A stretch of DNA of 64,000 bases from Cladochytrium replicatum. Taxonomy: Eukaryota; Chytridiomycota; Chytridiomycetes; Cladochytriales; Cladochytriaceae. This document shows positions 22,655 through 33,068 of this stretch, one piece after another; position 1 is the first letter of the stretch, and every line of letters starts with the position of its first letter. The stretch spans positions 62,001-126,000 of the forward strand of contig JAHLKD010000110.1 in NCBI GenBank assembly GCA_025526935.1, read 5' to 3'. The notes beneath the pieces are model-generated. The model was not told the DNA's origin. It made no database searches and saw only the letters and a program-made list of their open reading frames with translations. The position numbers were made by a program, and so were the translations under genes.

Positions 22655-23760
22655 TGTAAACCGAAGGCGCTTTCACTAACCTTCGTGCTTGGAGTCTGCA
22701 TAGAAAGTCAATTTGCAGTTCGGAGCTCGGTTCGTTCAAGCCTGAAACCTTGCCCTCACAGATTGATTCCGGGCCGCTAGGGAGAACAAGGGTGTCGTTC
22801 ATTCCAAACACAACGAAGATCGGGTCTATGACCTGTTTCAAATAACATCATCAAAATCCAAGTCCGACCTGGGAATGCGGTAGCCATACCTTGTTGGCAT
22901 TCGCACGGGCGTTCTCACCACCAACGACGGCCTGGTTGGTCCAGCTGGCGGCACTACCGGCAAGCACGTTCTGGGGGTACAATCCCCACTCAACACCCTT
23001 TTGCTTGAACCAGCAAACGCGCGAGGCGGTACTTTCACGAAGGAAGGCAGCTTCGGTGATAGTGGTGTCAGCAACGGTGGCGGTCCCCGCGGGTGCGCGC
23101 AGAGGCCAGAAGCAGCAAGCTGCCTGAAAGTCTGACGGCCGCGTTCACAACACCGGGGTTGTTTGTGAGCCACAAGGCGGAGACGGCACCTCCCATCGAC
23201 TGTTCAAAGAATTAGAAATGGAACAAGGAGCCACAAAATGAAGAAGGAAAACATACGTGTTCGAAAATGTCTGTCTTCCGGAGAGCCTTGGGCCAGATGC
23301 TGTCGGATGCGTAGTTTGCCTTGAACGCCTTGATGACGGCTGTGAGTTCGTCAACGTAGTCGTCGAAGTCGTTAAGCGCAAGCAGTCTGCGGGAAGAGCA
23401 AGAGCGGGGCTCCAAGACCCCTTGTCCACGATGGTCCATGTCGCGGACATTGTAGCCGTTCCTGAAGGAGTCGTACGCTGTCTCACGCCACTTGAGCATC
23501 GCCCTTTCACGACCGGGAGCGACGATGATGGTGTCCTTGTAGAGCTTGGAGGACCACAGGTAGAATTGCGCCGTCACGTTGCCAGCACCGACGATCGAGG
23601 CTGAAAAACAAAACAACAAAACACGGTCAATAATCCGATAGCGAGGGCATACATCGGATCTCCTCTGATGGGCCTGACCATTCTTGCTGGTGTAGAAGAA
23701 CTTGGCCATGTCGGTGTCCCATGTCCTGTTCGTCATTGGTAAGCGACAGGAAACACACAA
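22655..23760 (-). pseudogene. Decayed alpha/beta hydrolase (lysophospholipase PldB-like)
   Basis: Minus-strand segments read, in order: SSKLYKDTIIVAPGRERAML, MDHRGQG, LNDFDDYVDELTAVIKAF, then across an intron HSMGGAVSALWLTNNPGVV (nucleophile elbow, Ser in HSMGG), ITEAAFLREST, KQKGVEWGLYPQNVLAGSA, IDPIFVVFGMNDTLVLPSG (acid loop) and CKLTFYADSKHE (catalytic His). The catalytic triad region is therefore recognisable. The frame breaks at least three times: before the second exon, after VRLS, and before CKLTF. It probably once cleaved lysophospholipids or monoacylglycerols. It sits between the inverted arm A and an 18S rRNA fragment. Confidence 0.7.
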
Positions 23761-23840
23761 AATACAATAGGCACGGATCGGATGTAATCCGCAGGCCAGC
23801 CTCTAGCATTTCTACCAGAGCGGCCTGATGTTTGTAATCC

Positions 23841-24461
23841 TTAATGATCCAACCGCAGGCTCACCTACGGTTACCTTGTTACGACTTTTACTTTCTCTAA
23901 ATAACCAAGTTTGACAAACTTTATAGAACTTCCGGCTAGTTGCCCAGCTTGAAGCTCCACTCCAAAGGTCTCACTAAGCCATTCAATCGGGAGAAGCGAC
24001 GGGCGGTGTATACAAAGGGCAGGGACGTAATCAGCGCGAGCTGATGACTCACACTTACTAGGAATTCCTCGTTCAAGTCCAATAATTGCAATGGACTATC
24101 CCCAGCACGATGAAGTTTCACAAGATTACCCAGACCTTCCGGCCAAGGTAGATTACTTGTTGCCTTCATCAGTGTAGCGCGTGCGGCCCAGAAGATCTAA
24201 GGGCATCACAGACCTGTTATTGCCTCAAACTTCCAAAGACTGAACGTCTAGAGTCCCTCAAAGAAGCCGGATGCAAACCAAAGTTAGCGTGACTATTTAC
24301 CAAGTTATGGTCCCGTTTGTTAACGGAATTAACCAGACAAATCACTCCACCAACTAAGAACAGCCATGCACCACCCATAGAATCAAGAAAGAGCTCTCAA
24401 TCTGTCAATCCTTCCATGTCTAGACCTGGTGATTTTCCCCGTGTTGAGTCAACTTAAGCGC

Positions 24462-24493
<32 letters not shown>

Positions 24494-24494
24494 C

Positions 24495-24527
<33 letters not shown>

Positions 24528-24636
24528 ACTGGAACCCAAACACTTTGATTTCTCTTAAGGTGCCGAATGGGTCAAAAATTAACACTGTCCGATCCCTAGT
24601 TGGCATAGTTTATGGTTAAGACTACGAGAGTATCTG
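23841..24636 (-). rRNA. Degenerate 18S rRNA 3' fragment
   Basis: On the minus strand this is the last ~800 nt of the small-subunit rRNA, ending at the hairpin/3' terminus (plus-strand ACCGCAGGCTCACCTACGG). Recognisable blocks include GCGACGGGCGGTGTATACAA (decoding region), CAGACCTGTTATTGCCTCAA, CTCCTGGTGGTGCCCTTCCG and GGCATAGTTTATGGTTAAGA. It differs from the eukaryotic consensus at positions that are almost invariant (GTGTATAC for GTGTGTAC; changes in the 3' terminal helix). It stops abruptly at about 24636, with no ITS, 5.8S or 28S alongside. It is a dead rDNA fragment, not a working gene. Confidence 0.88.
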
Positions 24637-24996
24637 CTGTGACAATGGGAAAATAATCTTTTAGGCTATTTTGACAGGACGATCCGATGCAGAAAACACT
24701 CTATCAATGTCGTGCAGGTGCTTTGAAACAGAGTATATGAGCATCGCTTCATACGTTGATGCCAACCAATTAGTGACAAACTTGCACGATGAATGTGCCG
24801 AGACTCGCCGGTGGGCTCTTGGCAGATTTTTTGGACCCGATCTATCGACCGAGGATGTTCTTGCTGGAGAAAGCCGAAGAATTTGATTGGAGCAAACAAA
24901 AGAATCAAATCATTCATTATTTCAAGGCTTAACCCCTTCAAAATCTTCCAGGATTTTCCCAAATCCTACGTACCTTTAATCGCTTAGTGACCCAAA

Positions 24997-27033
24997 ATGG
25001 AAGACGATTCAAGCGTAAAAGTTACTGTGAGAGACCTGGCAGTCACTGATGGCAAGGCGAAGCAAGGCCGATCGTGGCAGGGAGTCCCGTTAATCGCCCC
25101 TCTCACGGCGGTATTCATCCTCACCATTTTGGGTATCTGCCTCCCAGTAAGTACTAGGATGGTGTTCCTGATGTTGTAGCTGGGAATGCTAAATATAACG
25201 TAGTTAGGACTCGTTCTCTCCCTGACAAGTTCCCAGTCGGTGTCCGAGATCTCAGCGAGAAGTTTGCTCGTAAGCTCGATAACGTTTTGATGTTTCACAT
25301 TCTCTGACTCGACTTCCTGGGGTTCCAGCTGATCGACAGCCATGTTCGCACTTCTGTACGAGAGATCATGGGGATCACCTTTGCTACAGCGATGCTGCTG
25401 ACCAAAGACACCAAGCTTCGGAAGGTTCTGCGATCAAACTTTGATAAGCTCATAGATGAAGTGGATTCTCTTCACTTGCTTGTGAATGCCCAGTTGATGT
25501 CACCCTATACGACCACCTTGTCGTGCGTCAGTAGTCCAAACGTCACAGGTAAGGGTTTTCGAATGCTAAGCATCTAGTTGCTTTACTGAAAAATTACCTA
25601 GGAACTCTGAATCTCCAGGCTTTGAACGCAGACCCGCCAAATGTCACTTTGGTTGGGGTAAGCTTCTATACTCAAACTCAAGAAACTCAAGAATCGTGTT
25701 ATTGACAACGTTCCTTTACAAGGCGTACTCCATTCCGGCTTTTCTCGACCGCTCCACTAACAAGTCGATAGTGTACTACAACTTCACGGCTGATGGTTCG
25801 GCGTTGGACAAGGTTCAATTCGCCGTCGGACTTCCGGGTTCCAACCTCTCCCAGTACGATGACTATCGAGCTTTGGTAACCAAGCCGTACAACACTGAAC
25901 CTTTCTGGTATTCCGTCTACTGTAAGCGGATAATCCTACACAACCAGAATCGTTGAAAGCGATGAATGTTGACATGCTTGTAAAACATAGTTCCGATTCA
26001 AGGTGCTGACGGAGAAAATCGATTGCCTTGGCTCTATGTCGTAACCTCGCCTGTCTTCGCAAGCTCAACTGATGCTGCCGCTGGTGCAATGCCACTCTAC
26101 TCATGCGCTGTAGCATTGGAGGTCCAGGAAGGCTTTTCGAAAGGAATCGCAGGTGTCCGGGCCACCATTTCCAATGGGACTCGTATCGGAGTATTCGAAC
26201 GCAAGACTGGAATCTTTGTTACCGCAGATCGAGGGTCAACTGTAGCGCAAGGACCGGAAAAGGTTGATTTTGAAGTGCTTTTTGAAAACAAAGGCTCACC
26301 CTCGCCGTGTAGTATACTGCTACTTCAACTACTGACGTAACAATGTCATCGATAATGAAAGCTCTCATGCAAGCTGCTCCTGACGACAAGTCTGGCCCAG
26401 CTTTTCTCCCTGAATCTCTCCGAAATGGAACTCTTACAACGGTGCCAGGAACTGATGCAGATGGGACGACGCATGATTACATTGTTCAACTAAGCCCAAT
26501 GAAAGAGTACCACGCTGATCTCATGATACTGGTTGCCATACCGTACAACGACATTTTCGGGAACATTGTTTCAGCCCAGAGGAAAGGCGTCATTGTTTCA
26601 GTGGTAGTCGGTATATTCGGGACGCTTCTCGTTATAGTTCTCTCTTTCCTTACTGTCAGGCCCTTAACTATTCTCGGAAAAGCTATGACGTGAGTTAATC
26701 ACTTGCCAATTGACAACCTTCGCTGATTCCTGATTCTAAACATTGTAGAGAGCTCACCAACTTCGACTTTTCCATTCTTTCAACAAAGAAGGAAGAGTTA
26801 GAGCGGGGAAGCATAATCAAGGAAATAAACCAGCTGCAGCGTACTTTCATGATCATGGTGAGATATCTATTGTTGTAACCCAGCGGTTTGATTTCTTTTA
26901 ACAACTTTCAAAGGTTCACGCTTTCGCTGGTGCGATCAAGAGAAACCAGTCGCTTGTTAAAGGGACCGGGGCTGGCACGGGGAAGACGAGTACCATCGGA
27001 GGCAATCGACCAACAAATGAGCGATCATTTTAA
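24997..27033 (+). CDS. dCache-HAMP membrane sensor without output domain
   Basis: Nine exons join in frame from ATG at 24997 to TAA at 27031-27033, about 540 residues. Order: short cytoplasmic N-terminus; membrane segment 1 (LTAVFILTILGICLPLGLVL); a large extracellular region with Cache-like features (IMGITFATAMLL, YYNFTADGSALDKVQF, LYVVTSPVF, ISNGTRIGVFERKTGIFVT); membrane segment 2 (VVVGIFGTLLVIVLSFL); a HAMP-like coiled coil (VRPLTILGKAMTELTNFDFS, EINQLQRTFMIM); and a 35-residue Gly/Thr/Asn tail. It should sense an external ligand. No kinase, cyclase or methyl-accepting domain follows, so signalling must go through a partner or the tail. Intact, although surrounded by gene fragments. Confidence 0.7.
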
Positions 27034-27911
27034 TGTTAACCAAAGATCAAACAGCTGGGTGAACTCTATGCAAGGCATAACTTGGCATTAGAAAAGAGAA
27101 AAATTTTCTTTCTATATGTGCATGTCTGAGTAAATGTTTCTGACTTCAGAATGGGAAGAGGAATTTGAACTTGTTACTGTAGCGTTATGAAACATGCAAA
27201 ATCCTGATAGTACTAGTCCAGTGCTGGTCCAGCTCTCTCAAAAGTTGAGCAATAGTCCGTCCGTAAATTTGACTTGCTCAAGCACGAAGATGAGGATCGA
27301 CCTCAATACGGTGCACTAAGCGGCACACCAAGAGATCTGGTGCCAATGTAATGATTTTCATCGTCGGAGGGCTGAAACACGTCTGGGACGATGGTATTCA
27401 GCCCACCGAACTTCGACAATGAGGTTCATGTCGTGTTACCGAATGAAGGCACGTGAGATCCAACTATGGGATGACGGGCCGATGAGGGATGGACTAGTAG
27501 CCATGCATGTCAAATCAATCACCTTCTTTCTCCAGATATTCCGCACATTTCTGAATACAAATCCGATCGAGCTTCAAGTTTGGCGAGGAATGGTCCATGA
27601 TTAGCAAACATCTCAAGAGATTGTAAGCACGAAGTCCAGAACAGCCCATTATATGTTGAAATTGTGCGGTTACAAACAAAGCAGAGATTCGGAAGTGCGG
27701 TGGGATCAAGGCGTTGGTTAAGCTATTGGATTGTTGCCTCCTCAGTCAAACAAGCAGCAAATCCGCGCGGCTCTACCAAAAGATACTTGAATACGCGAGC
27801 CAAATCGCATCCGGGCGTCCATGTTTATGTCCTGTTTTGACAGAGTTGCTCATGAAGGTGGTTCATCCTTTGTCAGTGCATTAACCCAATCACTATTGGA
27901 GAGGTTGGGAA
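27034..27911. other. Intergenic stretch, nothing recognised
   Basis: Downstream of the sensor gene. No conserved motif or repeat seen; short ORFs only. Confidence 0.35.
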
Positions 27912-28007
27912 TATAGCAACATCGCCCTCGCCTCCGCTATTGCCCTCGTTGCGTCTGTCGATGCACAGTGTTCAAACCCTACTGTCCGCCGCGCTTGGAA
28001 TGAACTG
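27912..28007 (+). pseudogene. Signal-peptide fragment of a tyrosinase-like secreted protein
   Basis: One open segment reads SNIALASAIALVASVDAQ followed by CSNPTVRRAWNEL: a signal peptide plus the Cys-containing start typical of fungal tyrosinases. No initiating Met is in place and the rest of the enzyme (copper-binding His motifs) is not found downstream. Identification rests on a short stretch and is tentative. The following 28008-28504 shows no clear gene. Confidence 0.35.
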
Positions 28008-28504
28008 CTCTTATATCTATGTATCTTGCAAAGAGAAACTCCGTCCAGGCTCAATTATATGATCGAGATCATTGCGATCAACGCGGCGTCGTTGGCTCGC
28101 CGACATCCATTCATTGCTTATGGGTGCTTATCGGTTGGCACAAGGATCTTACTATTTACAGTTCACAAGGTTGATTGGGTGAAAACACTGTCTTGCCAGA
28201 TGCTTTGCGTTTAATGCAGGGAACAAAAATGTATTTGCAATTGAGGATTTAAATCTAAACGGGAACCTGTGCAAAAATGCTGCTCAATAATGCCAGATAC
28301 ACGGAGGAAGTGACTAACTCCGTCCTCTCCGTCATCCAGCGTGGGTGTTTGCTTGCGGATGATGAGCTGTAGTAAGATCAGAGCAGAGTTGACGAGCATG
28401 GTTGTGTTGCCGAGAGTGGTGCAGGAGGGGAGGTTTGTGGCTGCCAAGGTCGAGGGCGGGAAGATCGAAGGCGGGTTGAGCGGGGGCAGGAAGGTCTGAC
28501 TTAC

Positions 28505-28640
28505 CTTGTAGAAAGCCAAAGGTCCTTCGGCAGAGAACAACTTCACCGCGCAATCGATGCTGCCATTGTAAGGCAGCACACCATTCGCATCAAGCCTTTG
28601 CTGAGGGCAGAGTCCATCAGGCAGGGGATCTCGGCCGGTA
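28505..28640 (-). pseudogene. Mitochondrial carrier family fragment
   Basis: Minus-strand LPYNGSIDCAVKLFSAEGPL + AFYK, ending at a GTAAG donor, is the matrix-loop region of the third repeat of a mitochondrial solute carrier (PYNGSIDC...EG...AFYKG). No PX[DE]XX[KR] repeat or other carrier exon is recognisable nearby. The same open frame runs on upstream into Ty1/copia sequence, so it is a fused relic, not a gene. Confidence 0.6.
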
Positions 28641-28744
28641 TTTAATCTCAAGTTCCTCAGATCCTTGACGTTTTCGCACCGCTGAAACGGGCGCCGTTTT
28701 TTCGTCAGAATTTGGAAGTTTGTCACACAGATGGTGAGTGCAGG

Positions 28745-29720
28745 TGAGAAATGACACACATCGGTGCGATTTTGATTAAAACCTAAACTTGTATACGTTT
28801 TCCATAACGTTTGATACCATTCTCGAGCAGCTTGATGTAAAGCATAAAGGCTTTTGATCAACTTGCAAATAATAGAACGACCTTCATCGATTTCTTTGCA
28901 AAACCATGAGGCATTTCGACATAGTTCTCCTTTTTTCAAGTATTGTATTGAGATATCCTCCCTTGATATCATACTGGCGTATGTTAAGTAGAACTATTAC
29001 TGATAACGCAATGAGAAAACGAATCATTGAGGTTTTCGTTACAGGTGAATAGGTTTCATCGAAATCTAATCCTTCAATATGTGAAAATCCTCTAACTAAC
29101 CATCGAGCCTTAAAACGTTCAATGTTCCCATATAATCTGACTTGTGGGCTAAGACCCATGTTCCCGTTAATAAGTTTCTGCCATCAGGTAAAAATGTTTC
29201 GGCCCAAGTTCCAGTATCAATTAGTTGTGAAACCTCTTCTTTCATCGCAGATAACCAAAAAGGTAATTCATCTGGATGACTCAAAGCTTCCTTTAAATTC
29301 CTTTTCGTAAGTTTCCACCAGATATTGGTACTTTCGGGTATGATGATTCGGCTTTAAGGGACCAGCCAATGTTAGGAACGGACTGTGTAAATATACTCCT
29401 AGGTTTCAACTTTGGAGATAGTCCTTCATCAACATTACTTTCAATCGACTTAAATTTCCTCTTTGGCTTCTTCCTCTTTCGCCGTGCAGCTAGTGCACCG
29501 GGTTCAGCGTCGCTATCGACATTGGGACCCAGGAAGTAAGTATCATCCTCATCATATGGAATAAATTTGGTATCATCATCAAATATTCCATTTGGTTCAA
29601 CAATATCTTGGTCGTTAGAAGTTACTGTTGATTGATAATCTTCATCGGCATCTTGTCACCAACAACCTCCTTCATTGGATTGACAGCCAAAATTTGAGAG
29701 TTCGTTTGGTCATCTTCCAT
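28745..29720 (-). mobile_element. Ty1/copia retrotransposon remnant (linker and reverse transcriptase start)
   Basis: On the minus strand, an acidic linker (FIPYDEDDTYFLGPNVDSDA, then RRKRKKPKRKFK) is followed by the start of an RVT_2 reverse transcriptase: SHPDELPFWLSAMKEEVSQL, GTWVLAHKSD, ERFKARWLVRGFSHIEGLDF + DETYSPVTK, and later KSLYALHQAAREWYQ. Several frameshifts interrupt it. The catalytic DD region, RNase H and LTRs are absent or not recognisable. It lies just downstream of FAT-B and is inert. Confidence 0.8.
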
Positions 29721-29976
29721 TTTAATCGCCGAAAACTACTGCGCTGCTCTGTCGAAAGGTGCCTCTGTGGCATACTTTTTGTGGTTAAGCAATAGAAGCA
29801 TGATCTTTATCATGTTGATCCCAGTACACAGCAAACCTGCAGAACAATAGAGACATACATCGTCATGATCGCTTTTGTTTACGGTTTTAAGTGAGACTTA
29901 GATGAGATCATTTATCCACAACACTAAAGAAGAAAGCAAAAACCAGAAAGAAAGCCATAGAAATCCTGAAACCGCT

Positions 29977-32818
29977 TCACAGTTTGGATTGGCCAGCGAT
30001 CACCAAGCGGTTGTAATCTTTCGCATCGAACGGCCTATACATCCCAGCATCCTTCTTGGGCGAAGTCTTTCCATCCATAAAGGAGTCAAGAACAAAAAGC
30101 GGATCCGAAACCTTCTCCAGATCATAGGCATCTCTCTCCAACTCGCCTTTCACGTGCTTGAAGGTGGTCGTAGTTGTGACGCTGAAAGCTCAATGATTGA
30201 GAAATGATTGCCGCCACCAGCACTGTTTCATACCTCGACGAAATGCGGATAAACAGGGGTACTGCGTATTTTGGGAGATGCTTATGGGCATATGCACTGA
30301 GATTATTTATGTTGAAGTCTTGGTTCGGTGATATCAACACCATTCCCGCTTTCCCGTCGTAGCCTGTTGGAGCGAGAAGCATTCAGAATGTTCAGTCTAC
30401 TTACAAATTCATTTTGTGCTGACCAGGAATTGCAACTCCATAGACAACGGCTTCGGCAACTCCTTTGTATTTCGAGAGAATGTTTGACACCTCCAGCGTG
30501 GACACATTTTCACCCTACATATCATCAGCTATGCGAACACAACAGTATTCGAACTATCTAACCTTCCAGCCTATGCGGATACGGGGAAGAACGGCAAGTC
30601 AGAACAAGAATCACGGATATATTGAAAGAAAGAGTACTTACGGAACGTGTCTCCGATACGATCAACAAAGTAAAGGTAACGATAGTCACCAAGTCGAACA
30701 AGATCTCCGGTTCTCACAAACATATCTCCCTTCTCAAAGCAATCTGCCAATACGATTTCAAAATAAGTTTGAGAGTAAGAACTTAATGCGATTCCAAATC
30801 ACCGTGAGCGATCTTCTTCTCCGTCGCCTCTTTGTTCTTATGGTAACCAAGAAACCCAACGAATGGCGAGTTCGGGTCAACTCGTCCCAGATATTCTCCC
30901 GCTTCTCCTTTCTGACACTAAAACGCCTTTTTGTTTATACTTTTTTCAACAAGTAGTTCTTCCATCAGCAAACCTCAATCAAGAATCCATCCTTTCCCCG
31001 TTTGAGTTCGCCCGTAACAGGATCGACTTTTACAATCTTGATCATCCGACTTAGTAAAAGGGGAATCAAACGAAATTCAGCTCTCCCAGATAATAGCAGA
31101 GATAGATGACACCCGGAGTTACCCAATAAGTGCACCAATTCTTCCAACAGCGCCAGGGTAAGGAGTCCCCACGACACGTCCTGAAAAGTCCACGGTCGAG
31201 CAATGCAGCGTGGCGATTCCTGGTCCTTCGGACGATGCATAAAACTCTCCAATCTGCCGGATCTAGTGCGGCAAATCAGGCAGTTCTCAATATTTGCTCA
31301 CTTATCCTCACCTGGAATCGCTTGATGAATGGGACCCAGACGTCTGGACGAAGGCCGTTGCCATACATGAGTCGAACGGTGTGCGCCGTGTCGTAAGGAG
31401 ACTTTGGGCTCGCAAGGAGGTACCGACACAGCTCACCAATGTACTGGGCTGCAGTAGCATTGTACCTATGGCAATCTATCCTGGTGTTGTTATGACCGAC
31501 CTTCTGGAGTTATGTAAATAGCTTAGTACCCGCGAAGAACGTTGATGCGGAGAACTTAGGCGCAAGGATTACAGTTCCCCCAACGTACCAAGACGCCTGT
31601 TTCACAGGCTGTTAGTTGAGTTGGAACTGCTGGAGCAAAGCACTACATACAACAACTCCGGCAACAAGTGCAGCGGAATGATACACAGGCATGCAGCAAT
31701 AGATCCTGTCTCCAGGACGAATCTGGAAGTTAGTCGTGAAAGCATACCCGCCGGTGACGAATCGAATACTGGACATCTGTGCGGCTTTGGGCAGTCCGCT
31801 TGTCCCGCTAAGTCCCAGCCAGTCAATGATAATGTGCCTGTGAGCCCCCCACGAACAATACCTTGTGTAGATCAACGCAACGACTTGGTTCCAATTCTTT
31901 CGAACGAGGACTTCTGCTGGTAAGTCTGAGTCGGAATAGCTGCTCAGCGAAACCACTTGATCGACAGAATCCTGAGCAAAGAGAGGCACGCGAGCTTCCC
32001 CGGGAGACATATCGATCGTCCACGGACACGGCATACTGACAACCAACGAAACTCCAGGCAAGTGATCCTTGATTTCACCGACACTCTCAGTAAGCGATGC
32101 GTGGAAGAGGAGCATCTTGGGATTGGCCACAGTGATACTGTGGATCAATGCCTTGTCTAACGCCAGGACATCAAACTTTTTAGAAATGCTTTCGCGAGAA
32201 AGCCGATTATGATTCTCATACCGCGCTGGTTGTTGTTGACGAGTGCCCCACAAGCACCGACTTTCAAAACTCCTAGCCACCTGTAATAAGACATGATCCG
32301 GTTAAAAAATTCTCAATGCATGTACGGTACAGCAAGTGCGTCCTCACCAAAAGAGAAACTCGGGGCAGTTTGGAAACAGGAGCGCAACAATGTCTGATGC
32401 GATCTGTCAATTACGTAGCAGACCCACTCTCTACGAAATCACCTACCGCCATAACCAATACCGTGCTCCAAGAGCCATCGCGCCTATCCGTCCGCATTAG
32501 AATCTCCCGTCCCAGAAATACCCACCCAGCGATAATCCTTACATTTCGGTTTGATTCCGTGTGCAATTGAGCGAACGTCCACGAGTCGTTTCCGAACACC
32601 AACGCCTCTCTGTCGGGATTCTTGTTCACCTGCTCAATGAATTTGTGGATGAGACCCGCCCGGCCTTCCTGTTGTGCTTTTGCCGCGCTGTGGATGTGAC
32701 AATAAGTGCGATCATCATTGTCTCATGTGCTTGATCGGCTGATCTGTTACCTCTTGAGCAAGCTTTGAACCCCCAATAGCGCCCTGACGTCGCGTATGAT
32801 TCCAAGAGGGTCGTCCAT
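29977..32818 (-). CDS. Very-long-chain acyl-CoA synthetase / FATP (FAT-B), peroxisomal
   Basis: AMP-forming synthetase that activates long or very-long fatty acids to CoA thioesters. About sixteen short exons join in frame from ATG at 32818 (MDDPLGIIRDVRALLG). Motifs: ATP/AMP signature IYTSGTSGLPKAA (split by an intron), YASSEGPG, the FATP motif DRIGDTFRWKGENVST (including an 8-nt microexon at 30563-30570), GYDGKAGM and the C-terminal STTTTTFKHVKGEL-like segment (first residues read SVTTTTTF). The protein ends in QSKL; SKL is the classic PTS1 peroxisomal import signal. FAT-C lies head-to-tail upstream. The internal 1.4 kb (30515-31913) is duplicated in inverted form at 21096-22490. Confidence 0.9.
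30515..31913 (-). repeat. Inverted duplication, arm B (inside FAT-B)
   Basis: Reverse-complement partner of 21096-22490, about 8 kb apart. The sequence matches through exons and introns. Visible differences include one base missing from arm A's first exon and several changes in the intron before SGTSG. Flanks differ on both sides. This is the source copy because it lies within a full gene. Confidence 0.9.
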
Positions 32819-33068
32819 TCGCAGTGATTCTTCCGATGTTTTCGTGTGGTTGTTTGTTGGGGTGCTGAGGGGGCTGATCGGGTCACCTGCAGACCACAAT
32901 GTGTTGGTAAAGGCAAATTAATTGAAGAGAATTTCTGAAGTAGCTGTTTATGAAGAGTCTGTTGACAAGGGTAGCACCGCTGCGAGAAGAATAAACTTAG
33001 GAGGCCATCACACTAGCTGTGATCTATAAACGGTCCACTTTCCCTCCAAAAACATTCACCACCCTGCT

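Noticed and set aside
23841-24636. Functional rRNA gene
   Set aside because: Only the 3' part is present, with changes at invariant sites and no neighbouring ITS, 5.8S or 28S.
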